64,000 nt of DNA from contig NZXG01000059.1 in the NCBI GenBank assembly GCA_002701845.1, positions 62,001-126,000 of the forward strand. The letters are read 5' to 3'. A program made the position numbers and the translations under genes. Below are positions 35,869 through 45,176 of this stretch, piece after piece (the stretch's first letter is position 1; each line of letters begins with the position of its first letter). The notes under the pieces were generated by a model. The model saw only the letters and a program-made list of their open reading frames with translations, did no database searches and was not told the DNA's origin. Origin of the DNA: Pseudomonadales bacterium (GTDB lineage Bacteria; Pseudomonadota; Gammaproteobacteria; Pseudomonadales; Ketobacteraceae).

Positions 35869-37009
35869 CGTCGGCATCTTCCGGCTGGTTTTTTTCCGAA
35901 GTCAGAACACAACCATCCAGTGGTGGACGCAGAATTGGCTCTCGCCAGCTGCCTTGAAACGGATCCTCCCTGTCCAGGGTACCCGCAGTGCGGGCTTTAA
36001 TATAGTCGGTCAATTGCGCTTTGCTGGCCAGCAGATTCGATGGCAGTTGTAACTCAGCGGCCTGCTGCGCCACCAGATCCCGCAACCGCTTATAGTCCTT
36101 CTGCTGGGCCTTGCTCAAAGGCCGGGGGATGAGCCGGGCCGGTGGCGGTTGCTGCAGCCCCTGCTCCAGCTCCTGCAGTAAAACGGCGCCAAAGCGCCGG
36201 ATCTGGCCCCCACCGAATCCCAGCTCCGCCAACTCCCCCCGATTATTAGGTTGTTTTTCCACCAAACCATAAAGCTGGGCGTCCTTGGCGATGAAGGTTT
36301 TGGGAATATTGCGTTCGCGGGCAGTCTGCTCCCGCCACCGGGCCAGATGACGCAATGCCGCCTGCTGTTCCGGGGCCAGTTTCCAGCCCGCGCTGAAGCC
36401 CAGGTAGAGCTCCTCATCGGGGGTTTTGTGGCGGTATTTGGCCACCAGCTGCTGGCATTCCTCCCGGAACCAGTGCAGCCGGTTCAGTTGTTGCAGCCGG
36501 GCACTGAGGTGCTCTGCCAGCGCATCCAGGTGGCGTACGTCGGCTTCCGCGTAGCTCAGTTGCCGGGGGCTAAGGGGCCGCTGCAGCCAGTCGGAGCGGG
36601 TCACCTCCTTATCCAGCTGCACTCCCAGCACCTGCTCCAGCAGCCGTTGCAGCCCCATTTGCCGATCATAACCCACAAACCCGGCGGCTATCTGGGTATC
36701 GAACAATTGGTCCGGCAGAGACTGCCAAAGGTGCAGGAACAGATCCAGATCCTCGCCGGCACTGTGCATGAGCAATTGCCGGCCAGGGGCAAACAGGCAT
36801 TGCCCGAGGGTTTGCAGTGCCGTGGACTGGAACGCAGTGGGGTCCACCAGGTAAATCTCATCCCTGGCGGCAATCTGAATCAGCCCCGGCTGGGAAAAGT
36901 AGGTATTGGTGCGCACGAACTCCGTGTCCACTGCCAGCGATACCTGCGCCTCCAGGGCATCAACCATGGCGTGCAGTTGCTGGGGGTCGCTAATCCATTG
37001 ATGGGTCAC
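35861..37009 (-). CDS. rnd: Ribonuclease D
   Basis: 382 residues. The N-terminal 3'-5' exonuclease domain has the DEDD residues: SLAVDTEFVRTNTYF, then DLFLHLWQSLP, and SYAEADVRHLDALAEHL. An HRDC domain follows (ARERNIPKTFIAKDAQLYGLVEKQP), with a second near the C-terminus. It trims tRNA 3' ends. A candidate -10 TATAAT lies on the minus strand at 37048-37053, about 40 bases before the start, embedded next to an AAGCGCTT palindrome (37054-37061). First gene of rnd-ycgL-ycgN. Confidence 0.94.
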   Translation of the reverse strand: MTHQWISDPQQLHAMVDALEAQVSLAVDTEFVRTNTYFSQPGLIQIAARDEIYLVDPTAFQSTALQTLGQCLFAPGRQLLMHSAGEDLDLFLHLWQSLPDQLFDTQIAAGFVGYDRQMGLQRLLEQVLGVQLDKEVTRSDWLQRPLSPRQLSYAEADVRHLDALAEHLSARLQQLNRLHWFREECQQLVAKYRHKTPDEELYLGFSAGWKLAPEQQAALRHLARWREQTARERNIPKTFIAKDAQLYGLVEKQPNNRGELAELGFGGGQIRRFGAVLLQELEQGLQQPPPARLIPRPLSKAQQKDYKRLRDLVAQQAAELQLPSNLLASKAQLTDYIKARTAGTLDREDPFQGSWREPILRPPLDGCVLTSEKNQPEDADDD

Positions 37010-37092
37010 GGATAATCGTCTCTCACTGAGGCGCAGATGAACCCGGCATTATAAAGCGCTTACCCGGTGCTGGCCACCATCCGCCGCCGGCA

Positions 37093-38238
37093 CTACAGCC
37101 CCAGTTGCTTGGCGATCACCTCGTTCATGATTTCATAGGTACCGCCGCCAATGGCCAGAATCCGGTTATCCCGATACAGTCGCTCCACCAGGCATTCCCG
37201 CATGTAGCCCATGCCACCAAAGATCTGCACCGCATCATAAGTGACCCGATCACTGGTTTGGGTGGCCAGATTTTTCGCCATGGACACCTCTTTCACCACG
37301 GTCTCCCCGGCACTGAAACGGGCGGCGGTCCGGTAGGTGAATTCGGTGCTGGCTTCCAACAGTGTGGCCATTTCCGCCAGCCGGTGACGCAGGGTCTGAA
37401 AGCGGGACAGCGGGCGGCCGAACGCTTGGCGCTGCTGTACGTATTCCAGACTGGCTTCCAGCGCCAGGCGAGCGGTGGTATTGGCCATCACCGCCAGATT
37501 GAGCCGCTCCATCTGGAAATTGCCCATAATGGCGTAAAAGCCGGCGTTCTCAGCACCAATCAGATTCGCCACCGGCACCTCACAATCGGTGAATGCCAGT
37601 TCCGCGGTATCACTGGCCCACCACCCCATTTTGCGGAGCTTTCCACTGACACTGAAGCCGGGGGTATCGCGCTCAATCAACAGCAGACTGATGCCCCCAT
37701 AGCCGGCGCCGCCCGTGCGCACAGCCACGGTATAAAAGTCACCGTTGACGCCGCTGGTGATGAAGGTTTTGGCACCATTGACCCGATAATAATCGCCCTG
37801 CCGTTGGGCCCGGGTGCGTAGCCCGGCCACGTCGGAGCCGCCGCCCGGTTCGGTAATGGCCAGACACTGGATTTTGCGGCCGGCGATCACCTCGGGGCAG
37901 ATGCGTCGTTGCAGTTCCTCACCTGCCCACTGCCACACCGGCGGCAACCCGATATCCAGCGATCCCAGGCTCGCGACCACACCGCCGGAGCCCGCTTCCA
38001 TCAGCGCTTCGGTGGCGGCTATCTTACTGAACACATCGGGCCCGGAACCACCCCAACGCTGGGGATGGCCAATGCCAAGAATGCCGGCCGCGCCGGCTTT
38101 CCGATACAGTTCCCGGGGGATCTCACCGGCCTCCTCCCAGGTTTCTACGTGGGGGCTGATCTCCCGGGCCACGAATTTGCCGACTGAATCCCGGACCAGG
38201 TGTTGGGTTTCACCGAAATATTGCAGAGCATCACTCAT
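37093..38238 (-). CDS. Acyl-CoA dehydrogenase
   Basis: 381 residues, the normal length. Family motifs are present: CLAITEPGGGSDVAGLRTRAQRQGDYYRVNGAKTFITSG (flavin and substrate contacts), TETSP-like turn regions, and the C-terminal VQIFGGMGYMRECLVERLYRDNRI with ILAIGGGTYEIMNEVIAK, where the catalytic glutamate is found in this branch. Electrons pass to ETF and then to the ETF-QO encoded at 49 kb. A palindromic operator at 38271-38292 lies 33 bases upstream of the ATG, so expression is probably under a TetR-type repressor. Chain-length preference cannot be told from the sequence; it could serve branched or isoprenoid acids. Confidence 0.93.
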   Translation of the reverse strand: MSDALQYFGETQHLVRDSVGKFVAREISPHVETWEEAGEIPRELYRKAGAAGILGIGHPQRWGGSGPDVFSKIAATEALMEAGSGGVVASLGSLDIGLPPVWQWAGEELQRRICPEVIAGRKIQCLAITEPGGGSDVAGLRTRAQRQGDYYRVNGAKTFITSGVNGDFYTVAVRTGGAGYGGISLLLIERDTPGFSVSGKLRKMGWWASDTAELAFTDCEVPVANLIGAENAGFYAIMGNFQMERLNLAVMANTTARLALEASLEYVQQRQAFGRPLSRFQTLRHRLAEMATLLEASTEFTYRTAARFSAGETVVKEVSMAKNLATQTSDRVTYDAVQIFGGMGYMRECLVERLYRDNRILAIGGGTYEIMNEVIAKQLGL

Positions 38239-38270
38239 GAGGGGGCCTGTGGGGGGATGGAGGCAAAACT

Positions 38271-38292
38271 ATACCAAGCGCTTGCTCGGTAT
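38271..38292. promoter_or_regulatory. Palindromic operator upstream of acyl-CoA dehydrogenase
   Basis: Two nine-base arms, ATACCAAGC and GCTCGGTAT, form an inverted repeat with eight of nine matches around the spacer GCTT. Inside lies a perfect CAAGCGCTTG. Such sites are typical TetR-family operators in fatty acid and branched-acid catabolic genes. It is 33 bases from the start codon, so a bound repressor would block transcription. Confidence 0.65.
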
Positions 38293-38336
38293 GTAAATCC
38301 TGCCCCCTCTTCTGAGGTTCCCCGGTCAGGGAGGCC

Positions 38337-39050
38337 CTAGCCCTTAATAAACAGATGACCTAACATGCCCACCAGGAACCCCAGCACCGCGCCCATGGGC
38401 GGCAGCCAGTAGTTGCGCATGGTGGTGGCCGGGGCAATGTCCTCAAACAACAGGTACAGAATGCCACCGCCGGCGAAGGTCATGATAAAGGCGGTGACGC
38501 CAGGATGGTCCTGCAACAGGAAATAGCCGGCGGCCGCGGCCAGTGGCCCCAGAAAGGCCACCGCGAACAAGGTCACCAATACCAGTCGGGCATTCTGCCC
38601 GGCGGCTTTCAGTTCGCGGAAGGAATTGAATCCCTCGGGCAGGTTCTGGATGCCAATAAACCCGGCCAGCAGCAATCCCAGTTTGCGGTTATCAGCAAAC
38701 ACCGCCCCCAGGGAAATGGCCTCGGGAAGAAAGTCCATCAACATGGCCAGGAACTGGGCCACCGAGCCCCCCTTGCGCTGCAAGAAGGCATCCATCAGGC
38801 AAAACAGGGCGCCACCCGCCACGAAGCCCAGCGCCAGCAGCCCCGGCGTCAGCTTGTCCATACCCTCGGGCAACAGCGCGAACACCACCGCCGCCAGCAG
38901 GATGCCGCCACCGAAACCCACCAGTCCATGTAGCCACTGACTGGTGTGCTGCCCCTGTCCCAGAGGTAGCCAGTAGGCGATCTGGCCGCCAACAAAAGCC
39001 ATGGCGCCCGAGACCCAGGCGATCAGCATAATCGTCAGCAGCTCGTTCAT
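38337..39050 (-). CDS. ZIP family metal transporter
   Basis: 237 residues with about seven membrane helices and no signal peptide. The two transport-helix motifs are FLPEAISLGAVF (HNxPEG is expected; here the His position is Asp) and GIQNLPEGFNSF. It carries zinc, or possibly iron or manganese, into the cytoplasm. A variable loop between helices 3 and 4 is short and carries few histidines. It stands alone between acyl-CoA dehydrogenase and recR. Confidence 0.9.
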   Translation of the reverse strand: MNELLTIMLIAWVSGAMAFVGGQIAYWLPLGQGQHTSQWLHGLVGFGGGILLAAVVFALLPEGMDKLTPGLLALGFVAGGALFCLMDAFLQRKGGSVAQFLAMLMDFLPEAISLGAVFADNRKLGLLLAGFIGIQNLPEGFNSFRELKAAGQNARLVLVTLFAVAFLGPLAAAAGYFLLQDHPGVTAFIMTFAGGGILYLLFEDIAPATTMRNYWLPPMGAVLGFLVGMLGHLFIKG

Positions 39051-39082
39051 CTCAAGTCCCAGGTCCTGGTATCAAGGATCCG

Positions 39083-39682
39083 TTATTCAATGATCCTGCG
39101 CCCTTTCAGCGCAAGGGTCAGGGTATTACCGTCCACGTATTCCAGATCGCCCCCCATGGGCACCCCATGGGCGATGCGGGAGGCCACAATGCCATGCTGC
39201 CGCGCCATTTCCGATAGGTAATGGGCCGTGGCTTCTCCCTCCACGGTGGTGCCGGTGGCGATCACCATTTCCTTCACCTCGCCCTCCGCCAACCGTTGCT
39301 CCAATACATCGGCGCCAATTTCCCGGGGCCCGATGCCGTCGATGGGCGACAGGTGTCCCAGCAAGAGAAAGTAGTAACCCCGATAGCTGCCGGACTGGTC
39401 AATGGCGATCACGTCCGCCGGGGTCTCCACCACGCAGAGCAGGCTGGGATCGCGGGATTGCTGGGCACAGAGATGACAGACCGGCTGCTCGGAAAAGTTT
39501 CGGCAGCGCTCGCAACGGCCGATCTTCTCCATTGCCTGCTGCAGGCTGTCAGCCAGCTTGCGGGCGCCGGCGCGATCCCGGTCCAGCAGATGCAATGCCA
39601 TCCGCTGGGCGGACTTTGGCCCTACCCCGGGCAGGCAGGTCAAGGCCTCGATCAGCTCCCTGGTAAGCGGACTAAAGCTCAT
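39083..39682 (-). CDS. recR: Recombination protein RecR
   Basis: 199 residues, the usual length. Helix-hairpin-helix [15 protein letters not shown], the zinc-binding cysteines [16 protein letters not shown], and the Toprim domain with [15 protein letters not shown] and [18 protein letters not shown] are intact. It works with RecO and RecF in loading RecA on gapped DNA. Third gene of the conserved dnaX-ybaB-recR operon, 13 bases after ybaB. Confidence 0.97.
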   Translation of the reverse strand: MSFSPLTRELIEALTCLPGVGPKSAQRMALHLLDRDRAGARKLADSLQQAMEKIGRCERCRNFSEQPVCHLCAQQSRDPSLLCVVETPADVIAIDQSGSYRGYYFLLLGHLSPIDGIGPREIGADVLEQRLAEGEVKEMVIATGTTVEGEATAHYLSEMARQHGIVASRIAHGVPMGGDLEYVDGNTLTLALKGRRIIE

Positions 39683-39695
39683 ATTTATTATACTC

Positions 39696-40019
39696 TTAGA
39701 AAGGAAACTTAAAGCCAGGCGGAAGGTTTATACCCGCCGTCAACCCGCCCATTTTTTCCTGATTGTATTGTTCCACCCGCCGCACGGCATCATTGACCGC
39801 CGCCGCCAGCAGATCCTCCAGGATCTCTTTGTCTTCCGTCATCAGACTTGCATCCAGTTGCACCCGCTTCACGTCGTGGCGACCGGTCATGGTCACCTTC
39901 ACCATCCCGGCCCCTGACTCGCCGGTGACCTCCGCATTGGCGATTTCCTCCTGCAGCTTTTGCATTCGCTCCTGCATTTCCTGGGCCTGCTTCATCAGAT
40001 CACCAAACTGACCTTTCAT
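39696..40019 (-). CDS. ybaB: YbaB/EbfC nucleoid-associated protein
   Basis: 107 residues, the usual length. [42 protein letters not shown] is the coiled first helix and the start of the strand region; the conserved [27 protein letters not shown] follows. It is a small DNA-binding dimer. It lies 25 bases downstream of dnaX and upstream of recR. Confidence 0.95.
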   Translation of the reverse strand: MKGQFGDLMKQAQEMQERMQKLQEEIANAEVTGESGAGMVKVTMTGRHDVKRVQLDASLMTEDKEILEDLLAAAVNDAVRRVEQYNQEKMGGLTAGINLPPGFKFPF

Positions 40020-40044
40020 GGCTGTTACCTCATCTCATATCCAA

Positions 40045-41898
40045 TCATTGATCGTCCACCGGAGTGACCGAGTCGATATCCAGTGTTGCATTGAACAGTT
40101 GCTGCAGATCCCGCACCAGTTGATCCTCCTGCATCCGCGCCACCGCCTGGGCCTTGCGCTGCTGCTGATGCGCCGCCAACAGTTGGTCGGGGGTGGGCGT
40201 AGCGGGCTCATGCTGTTTCAGCTTTAATTGTACGCGTCCACCCAGCCGTTCGCCGATGGCCCGGGCCAGGTCATCCAGGTGGGATTCCCGGTACAATGCC
40301 TCAAACCGGGGACTGAGGGCCAGGGTCCAATGCTCCCCCTCGCGGGCCTCCAACGCACAGTTGCGGGCGAAGTTGCGCACCGGCGCCGGCAGTTCCAGGG
40401 CTGACACCAGGTCCGCCCACTCATCGTTTAAATGGACAACTTTGGGGACAGTCTTATCCCCCCCTGGCGTAGTTTTGGGTGGCGGTTTGGCGCTGGGAGT
40501 CTGGGTCGGCTGCCCGGCGGTGGCGGAATCCGGTGGCGGCGGAGCTCTGACGGCAGGCTGCTGGTTGCCGCCCGGGGGCGCCGGGTTTGCCGGCGCAACC
40601 GGCCGGGGTGCCGTGGCAACCGGTGATTCCGGCTGCTTCGGCCGCGCCGAGGACTGATCGCCAGCCGCCAGGGCCGCTTTTACCCGGGATAAATGTTCAC
40701 TCCCGCCATGAACCTCAGCGGCAGGCCGGCTCACGGGTTCGGAGGCAGGCCCTGCCGCGGCAGGGCTAGGGGACTTTCCCGGCGGTGAGCCCCCTGCCGT
40801 CGGCGCCGCCGCGGTCTGCGGCCGAAACAGCAGCATCCGCAACAGAATCATCTCGAAGCCGCTGCGGGCATCCGGGGCCAGGGCCAGATCACGCCGCCCC
40901 AGTAAAGCGGTCTGGTAGAACAGTTGCAGCTGTTCCGCGGCAAAACGCCCGGCCAGCTCCAGTGTCCGCTGGCGGTCGCCGTCACTGTCATCCACCGCGT
41001 CCGGCGCCAGCTGCGCCACCGCCAGCCGATGCAGGGCGCTGATCAGGTCCGCCAGCACGCCGCTGTAATCCGGGCTCTGTTCTGCCATCTCCGCCACCTG
41101 ACACAACACCGCCCCGGCCTCTTCCCGGGCCAGGGCCTCCAGGATGCCGAACACGTACTCCCGGTCGATACTACCCAACATGGCGCGGGCTTCCGCCACC
41201 GTCACTTTGCCATTGCCAAAGGCGATGGCCTGGTCGGTGAGGCTCATGGCATCCCGCATGCTGCCTTCGGCGGCCCGGGCCAGCAGCCACAGGGCCGGCT
41301 CTTCAAAGGTCACCAGTTCCGCTTCCAGCACCTGTTGCAAATGGCCCACAATCCGCTCGGGGGTCATGGCCTTGAGGCTGAACTGCAGGCACCGGGACAG
41401 TACCGTCACCGGCAGTTTCTGGGGGTCGGTGGTGGCCAGCAGAAACTTTACGTGCTCCGGCGGCTCTTCCAGGGTTTTCAGCAGGGCGTTGAAGCTGTGC
41501 CCGGACAACATGTGCACCTCATCAATCAGGTACACTTTATAGCGACCACGGGTGGGAGCGTACTGCACGTTCTCCAGCAGTTCCCGGGTATCCTCCACTT
41601 TGGTGCGGGAGGCGGCGTCCACCTCGATCAGATCCACGAAGCGACCTTCATTGATTTCAACGCAGGCACTGCACTGACCACAGGGTTCGGAGCTGATACC
41701 GGTTTCACAGTTGAGGGATTTCGCCAGAATCCGGGCGATGGTGGTTTTGCCCACGCCCCGGGTCCCGGTAAACAGGTAGGCGTGGTGCAGGCGGCCATGA
41801 TCCAGCGCGTTCACCAGGGCTTTTAGCACATGCTCCTGCCCCACCATTTCGCGGAACGTCTTGGGTCGCCATTTGCGGGCAAGGACCTGATAGCTCAT
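40045..41898 (-). CDS. dnaX: DNA polymerase III subunits tau/gamma
   Basis: 617 residues. The AAA+ clamp-loader part has Walker A GTRGVGKTTIARILAKS, a four-cysteine zinc module (CETGISSEPCGQCSAC), Walker B VYLIDEVHMLSGHSFNALLKTLEEPP and sensor 1 LLATTDPQKLP. A Pro/Ala-rich linker (about residues 370-500) joins to the C-terminal domain (VVHLNDEWADLVSALELP) that binds DnaB and the polymerase alpha subunit in E. coli tau. A run of seven G (40458-40464) in the linker would, on a -1 shift, meet a stop after one codon (see findings). The E. coli slippery A-run is not present. Confidence 0.96.
   Translation of the reverse strand: MSYQVLARKWRPKTFREMVGQEHVLKALVNALDHGRLHHAYLFTGTRGVGKTTIARILAKSLNCETGISSEPCGQCSACVEINEGRFVDLIEVDAASRTKVEDTRELLENVQYAPTRGRYKVYLIDEVHMLSGHSFNALLKTLEEPPEHVKFLLATTDPQKLPVTVLSRCLQFSLKAMTPERIVGHLQQVLEAELVTFEEPALWLLARAAEGSMRDAMSLTDQAIAFGNGKVTVAEARAMLGSIDREYVFGILEALAREEAGAVLCQVAEMAEQSPDYSGVLADLISALHRLAVAQLAPDAVDDSDGDRQRTLELAGRFAAEQLQLFYQTALLGRRDLALAPDARSGFEMILLRMLLFRPQTAAAPTAGGSPPGKSPSPAAAGPASEPVSRPAAEVHGGSEHLSRVKAALAAGDQSSARPKQPESPVATAPRPVAPANPAPPGGNQQPAVRAPPPPDSATAGQPTQTPSAKPPPKTTPGGDKTVPKVVHLNDEWADLVSALELPAPVRNFARNCALEAREGEHWTLALSPRFEALYRESHLDDLARAIGERLGGRVQLKLKQHEPATPTPDQLLAAHQQQRKAQAVARMQEDQLVRDLQQLFNATLDIDSVTPVDDQ
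40458..40464 (-). other. Candidate -1 frameshift slippery run in dnaX
   Basis: On the coding strand the sequence is CCA GGG GGG GAT AAG. The seven G are a homopolymer of the X XXX XXX type. A -1 slip gives GGA then TAA, a stop within one codon, at about residue 480 of 617. The truncated protein would keep the clamp-loader part, as gamma does. No downstream stem-loop or upstream SD-like element was proved. Confidence 0.4.
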
Positions 41899-42031
41899 GT
41901 AATTTTGATTCTACGGTTACCGAAGCTCAGCTGGCGGAATGGGCCAGCAAGGGTCCGTCAGTGTAATACGGCGGCGGCCATTGATAAACCAGTGACTGCC
42001 ACGGGTGGCTCTGAGCGGAGGGGAAATTGGA

Positions 42032-42141
<110 letters not shown>

Positions 42142-42157
42142 ATTGCAAAGGGGCCAG

Positions 42158-42186
42158 ATTATTCACCATTTCGTGCGCTATTTCAA
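42158..42186 (-). promoter_or_regulatory. Probable 4.5S RNA promoter
   Basis: On the minus strand TTGAAA (42181-42186), a 17-base spacer and AATAAT (42158-42163) precede the RNA by about 17 bases. Transcription would begin near 42150, so a few 5' bases may be processed off. Confidence 0.55.
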
Positions 42187-42259
42187 GGCAAGCTTTTGAA
42201 CGAAAACGTATTTTGCTAAGGTAAGCTATGCTTGACAGATTGCAACCCCGGAGGCATCC

Positions 42260-42718
42260 ATGAACAGTAAACAACGGGTGTGGCTGGCCACACTATTATT
42301 GCTCGCCGGCGTGGCCCAGGCCGCCGACAGCTGGACCAACCGCAAGCAAAATGGCGATCTGGTGGCGCTGACCCCCCAGTACCAGTTGCAGGTGAAGCAA
42401 TCCCCCCGCCCCACGGAAATGCTGTGGGGGGTGATCGAAGTACCGGTAACCCCGGAGCAGCTGCCGGAATTGCACAAACACCGAAAATCCCCCAATTTCC
42501 CGTTCATTAACGTGGGGGTGGAAGTGGACAAGTATTACCGCACTGCCCAGGGCCACATCAAGGACGATGAACTCCTGGTGGAGGTGGACATTGACCGCCG
42601 CCACTGGGACGGGCTCAAGCAGGGCGACCGCCTGGTGATCAGCCTGCCCGATGGTACCGTGTTAAAGGAAAGCCTGCGCGGCTCGGGTGCCGCACTGCGG
42701 TCCATCGAGCGCCGCTGA
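42260..42718 (+). CDS. Small exported protein of unknown function (152 aa)
   Basis: 152 residues. The signal peptide is MNSKQRVWLATLLLLAGVAQA, cut before ADS. The mature part is beta-rich and has no cysteine; phrases GVIEVPVTPEQLPEL, FPFINVGVEVDKYYRT and GLKQGDRLVISLPDGTVL suggest a small sandwich domain. I do not recognise a family. A GGAGG lies six to ten bases upstream of the ATG. It ends convergently with glnS 20 bases away. A TTGACA at 42230-42235 lies too close to the start codon to be its promoter. Confidence 0.78.
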   Translation: MNSKQRVWLATLLLLAGVAQAADSWTNRKQNGDLVALTPQYQLQVKQSPRPTEMLWGVIEVPVTPEQLPELHKHRKSPNFPFINVGVEVDKYYRTAQGHIKDDELLVEVDIDRRHWDGLKQGDRLVISLPDGTVLKESLRGSGAALRSIERR

Positions 42719-42737
42719 GTTTAGCTGGTCAGCGGAA

Positions 42738-44417
42738 TCACTTATTGCTGACTTTGGCCCAGGTATCCCGCAGGGTGACGGTGCGGTTGAACACCAGTTT
42801 CTCAGAGGCACCACTGTCCCTGACGAAGTAGCCCTCACGCTCAAACTGGTAAGGACTGCCGGCCTGCGCCTGAGCCAGGGATGGCTCCGCGTAAGCCTGG
42901 GCAATCACCTGCAGGGAGTCGGGGTTGATGTGATCCAGGAAGCTGGACCCGTCACGGGCGCTGTCGGGACTCTCGTGGTTGAACAGACGATCGTACAGCC
43001 TCACTTCCGCCGCCATCGAGCGGCTGGCGGACACCCAGTGCACCACGCCTTTCACCTTGCGTCCTTCCGGATTGCGGCCCAGGGTGTCGGGATCATAACT
43101 GCAGCGTAACTCCACCACCTGCCCCCGGTCGTCCTTGATGACCTCATCGCAACGGATCACATAGGCGCCCCGCAACCGCACCTCGCCACCGGGAATCAGA
43201 CGTTTGAAGCCCTTGGGTGGCGTTTCTTCAAAGTCACTGCGGTCGATGTACAGTTCCCGGGTGAAGAAGATCTCCCGCGCCCCCAGGGTCTCGTCCTTGG
43301 GATGGGCGGGTACGCTCAGGGCCTGCTCCTGACCCTCAGCCCAGTTTTCAATGGTAACCTTCAGCGGCTGCAATACGCACATGGCCCGGGGCGCATGCTT
43401 GTCCAGATCATCACGAATGGCGAATTCCAGCATGCTCATATCCACCACGCCTTCACTCTTGGTGACACCAATCATCTCACAAAAGTTACGAATGGAGGCC
43501 GGCGTATAACCCCGTCGCCGCAGGCCGGCGATGGTGGGCATGCGGGGATCGTCCCAACCGTCCACATGCCCCTCGTCCACCAATTGTTTCAATTTGCGCT
43601 TGCTGGTGACGGTATAATTAAGGTTGAGCCGGGCAAATTCGATCTGCTGCGGGTGACAGGGCACATCCAGTTGATCCAGCACCCAGTCATACAGTGGCCG
43701 GTGATCCTCAAATTCCAGGGTGCAAAGAGAATGGGTAATGCCTTCCAGGGCATCGGACAGGCAGTGGGTATAATCGTACATGGGATAGATACACCAGTGA
43801 TCACCGGTTTGATGATGATGAGCACGTCGTACCCGGTAAATCACCGGATCCCGCATATTGATATTGGGTGAGGCCAGATCAATCCGGGCCCGCAGCACCG
43901 CCGCGCCATCCGCGATTTCGCCATTACGCATGCGCTCGAACTGCTGCAGGTTTTCCTCCACGCTGCGGTCACGGTAAGCACTGGCCTGGCCGGGCTCAGT
44001 GAGAGTTCCGCGCAGGGCGCGGATCTGTTCCGGGGTGGACTCATCCACATAGGCTTTACCCTGGCGAATCAGGTCCACTGCAAACTGATACAGGTCGGCA
44101 AAATAATCCGAGGCGTAGCGCACCTCGTCATGCCACTGAAAGCCCAGCCAGGTGACGTCGGACTTAATGGCTTCGATATATTCCTGGTTTTCTTTTTCCG
44201 GATTGGTGTCATCAAACCGCAGATTGCAGGTGCCGCCAAACTCCTCCGCCATGGAGAAATTCAGGCAGATGGACTTGGCGTGGCCAATATGCAGGTAGCC
44301 GTTGGGCTCCGGGGGGAACCGGGTGGCCACACGGCCGTCGTTCTTTCCGGCTTCCAGATCCTTGGTGATGATCTGACGGATAAAATGGGCGGGTTTAACG
44401 GCTTCGGTTTTGCTCAT
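42738..44417 (-). CDS. glnS: Glutamine--tRNA ligase
   Basis: 559 residues from the ATG at 44417. Class I synthetase: [20 protein letters not shown] (HIGH motif), [41 protein letters not shown] (KMSKS-type) and [18 protein letters not shown]. The C-terminal anticodon-binding beta barrels are present. It charges tRNA-Gln, so this organism need not use the transamidation route for glutamine. The frame extends to 44471 with no support, since [15 protein letters not shown] is the normal start. Confidence 0.97.
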   Translation of the reverse strand: MSKTEAVKPAHFIRQIITKDLEAGKNDGRVATRFPPEPNGYLHIGHAKSICLNFSMAEEFGGTCNLRFDDTNPEKENQEYIEAIKSDVTWLGFQWHDEVRYASDYFADLYQFAVDLIRQGKAYVDESTPEQIRALRGTLTEPGQASAYRDRSVEENLQQFERMRNGEIADGAAVLRARIDLASPNINMRDPVIYRVRRAHHHQTGDHWCIYPMYDYTHCLSDALEGITHSLCTLEFEDHRPLYDWVLDQLDVPCHPQQIEFARLNLNYTVTSKRKLKQLVDEGHVDGWDDPRMPTIAGLRRRGYTPASIRNFCEMIGVTKSEGVVDMSMLEFAIRDDLDKHAPRAMCVLQPLKVTIENWAEGQEQALSVPAHPKDETLGAREIFFTRELYIDRSDFEETPPKGFKRLIPGGEVRLRGAYVIRCDEVIKDDRGQVVELRCSYDPDTLGRNPEGRKVKGVVHWVSASRSMAAEVRLYDRLFNHESPDSARDGSSFLDHINPDSLQVIAQAYAEPSLAQAQAGSPYQFEREGYFVRDSGASEKLVFNRTVTLRDTWAKVSNK

Positions 44418-44542
44418 AGAATGTGATGATCCCAATACTGGCGCCGGACCCGGCCGGCGGCGATGCGGCAACGGCTGTTGCGGCGTAGTATAGGTGATTC
44501 AACAATTTAACCCAACCGACAATATGCTCAGGCAGTGGGCAG

Positions 44543-44584
44543 CCCCGCCCCGGAATGAACCCCGGGACAGAGCCTGGGGCGGGG
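44543..44584. repeat. GC-rich inverted repeat after the haem-protein cassette
   Basis: CCCCGCCCC (44543-44551) and GGGGCGGGG (44576-44584) are perfect nine-base arms with a 24-base loop. It lies directly downstream of the last gene of the redox cassette. There is no T-run on the minus strand, so it is not a classical terminator; it may protect the 3' end or act with Rho. Confidence 0.5.
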
Positions 44585-44585
44585 T

Positions 44586-45173
44586 TTAACTTTCCAGCGG
44601 AATGCGCACCACCACGCCACCCATGGTATCACCGATCTTGAAGTCGGTGCGGGGGGAATCCTTGTGCCCGTTGTGACAGTCCACACAGGGGGTGGCCACG
44701 GCCACGTCCGGGTACACCGCCGTGTAGTAGTTGACGCCGCCCAGGGTCTCCTCCGCGTAATAGTTTTTACCCGGGTTGTCGGCGATGTACTGCAGCCCTG
44801 CCTTCTCCACCTCGGTGCGCGGCGCATTTTGTTTATTGATGGGCCACAGCGATTGTAGGGAGTAACTGAAAGCGTCCGTGCGTTCGGCCACCGCCTCGGC
44901 GCCAAAGCGGAACATCTGTGCCGGCAGCGGTGCGCCGTTGGCGATGTCCTCCCAGTGCTCATCGGCCTTAATAAACTCACCCTCCGCCGACAGCCGTTTG
45001 ATAATCAGTTTGGTGTAATTGGCGCGGTCAGCCGCCATCACCGCAAACAGGGAGTCCGCCATCAGCTGCGGATCCACCCCCGCGCTCTTGGCTTCCTCAT
45101 TCCCGCCACAACCGGTGCTCAGTGCCACCGAACCCGCCAATACTGCACAACCCCAGATTTTCATCGTTTTCAT
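44586..45173 (-). CDS. Tll0287-like (DUF3365) haem-binding lipoprotein
   Basis: 195 residues. The N-terminus is a lipoprotein signal (LAGSVALSTGCGG, lipidated Cys22). A single c-type haem site CVDCHNGH lies near the C-terminus (ATPCVDCHNGHKDSPRTDF), and the GKNYYAEETLGGVNYYTAVYPDVAV segment fits the DUF3365 (Tll0287-like) fold, a PAS-related haem-binding domain. Starts four bases after the multihaem cytochrome gene, so it is translationally close. Probable role: periplasmic electron acceptor or haem/redox sensor for the cassette. Confidence 0.87.
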   Translation of the reverse strand: MKTMKIWGCAVLAGSVALSTGCGGNEEAKSAGVDPQLMADSLFAVMAADRANYTKLIIKRLSAEGEFIKADEHWEDIANGAPLPAQMFRFGAEAVAERTDAFSYSLQSLWPINKQNAPRTEVEKAGLQYIADNPGKNYYAEETLGGVNYYTAVYPDVAVATPCVDCHNGHKDSPRTDFKIGDTMGGVVVRIPLES

Positions 45174-45176
45174 GGT

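Noticed and set aside
40045-41898. Classical A-AAA-AAG frameshift site in dnaX
   Set aside because: No A-run or A-AAA-AAG heptamer was found in the coding strand; only the G7 run remains as a candidate.
44528-44980. 150-codon minus-strand frame overlapping the Tll0287-like gene
   Set aside because: Out-of-frame shadow, rich in Arg and Pro, with no start site; the haem-binding frame is the real gene.
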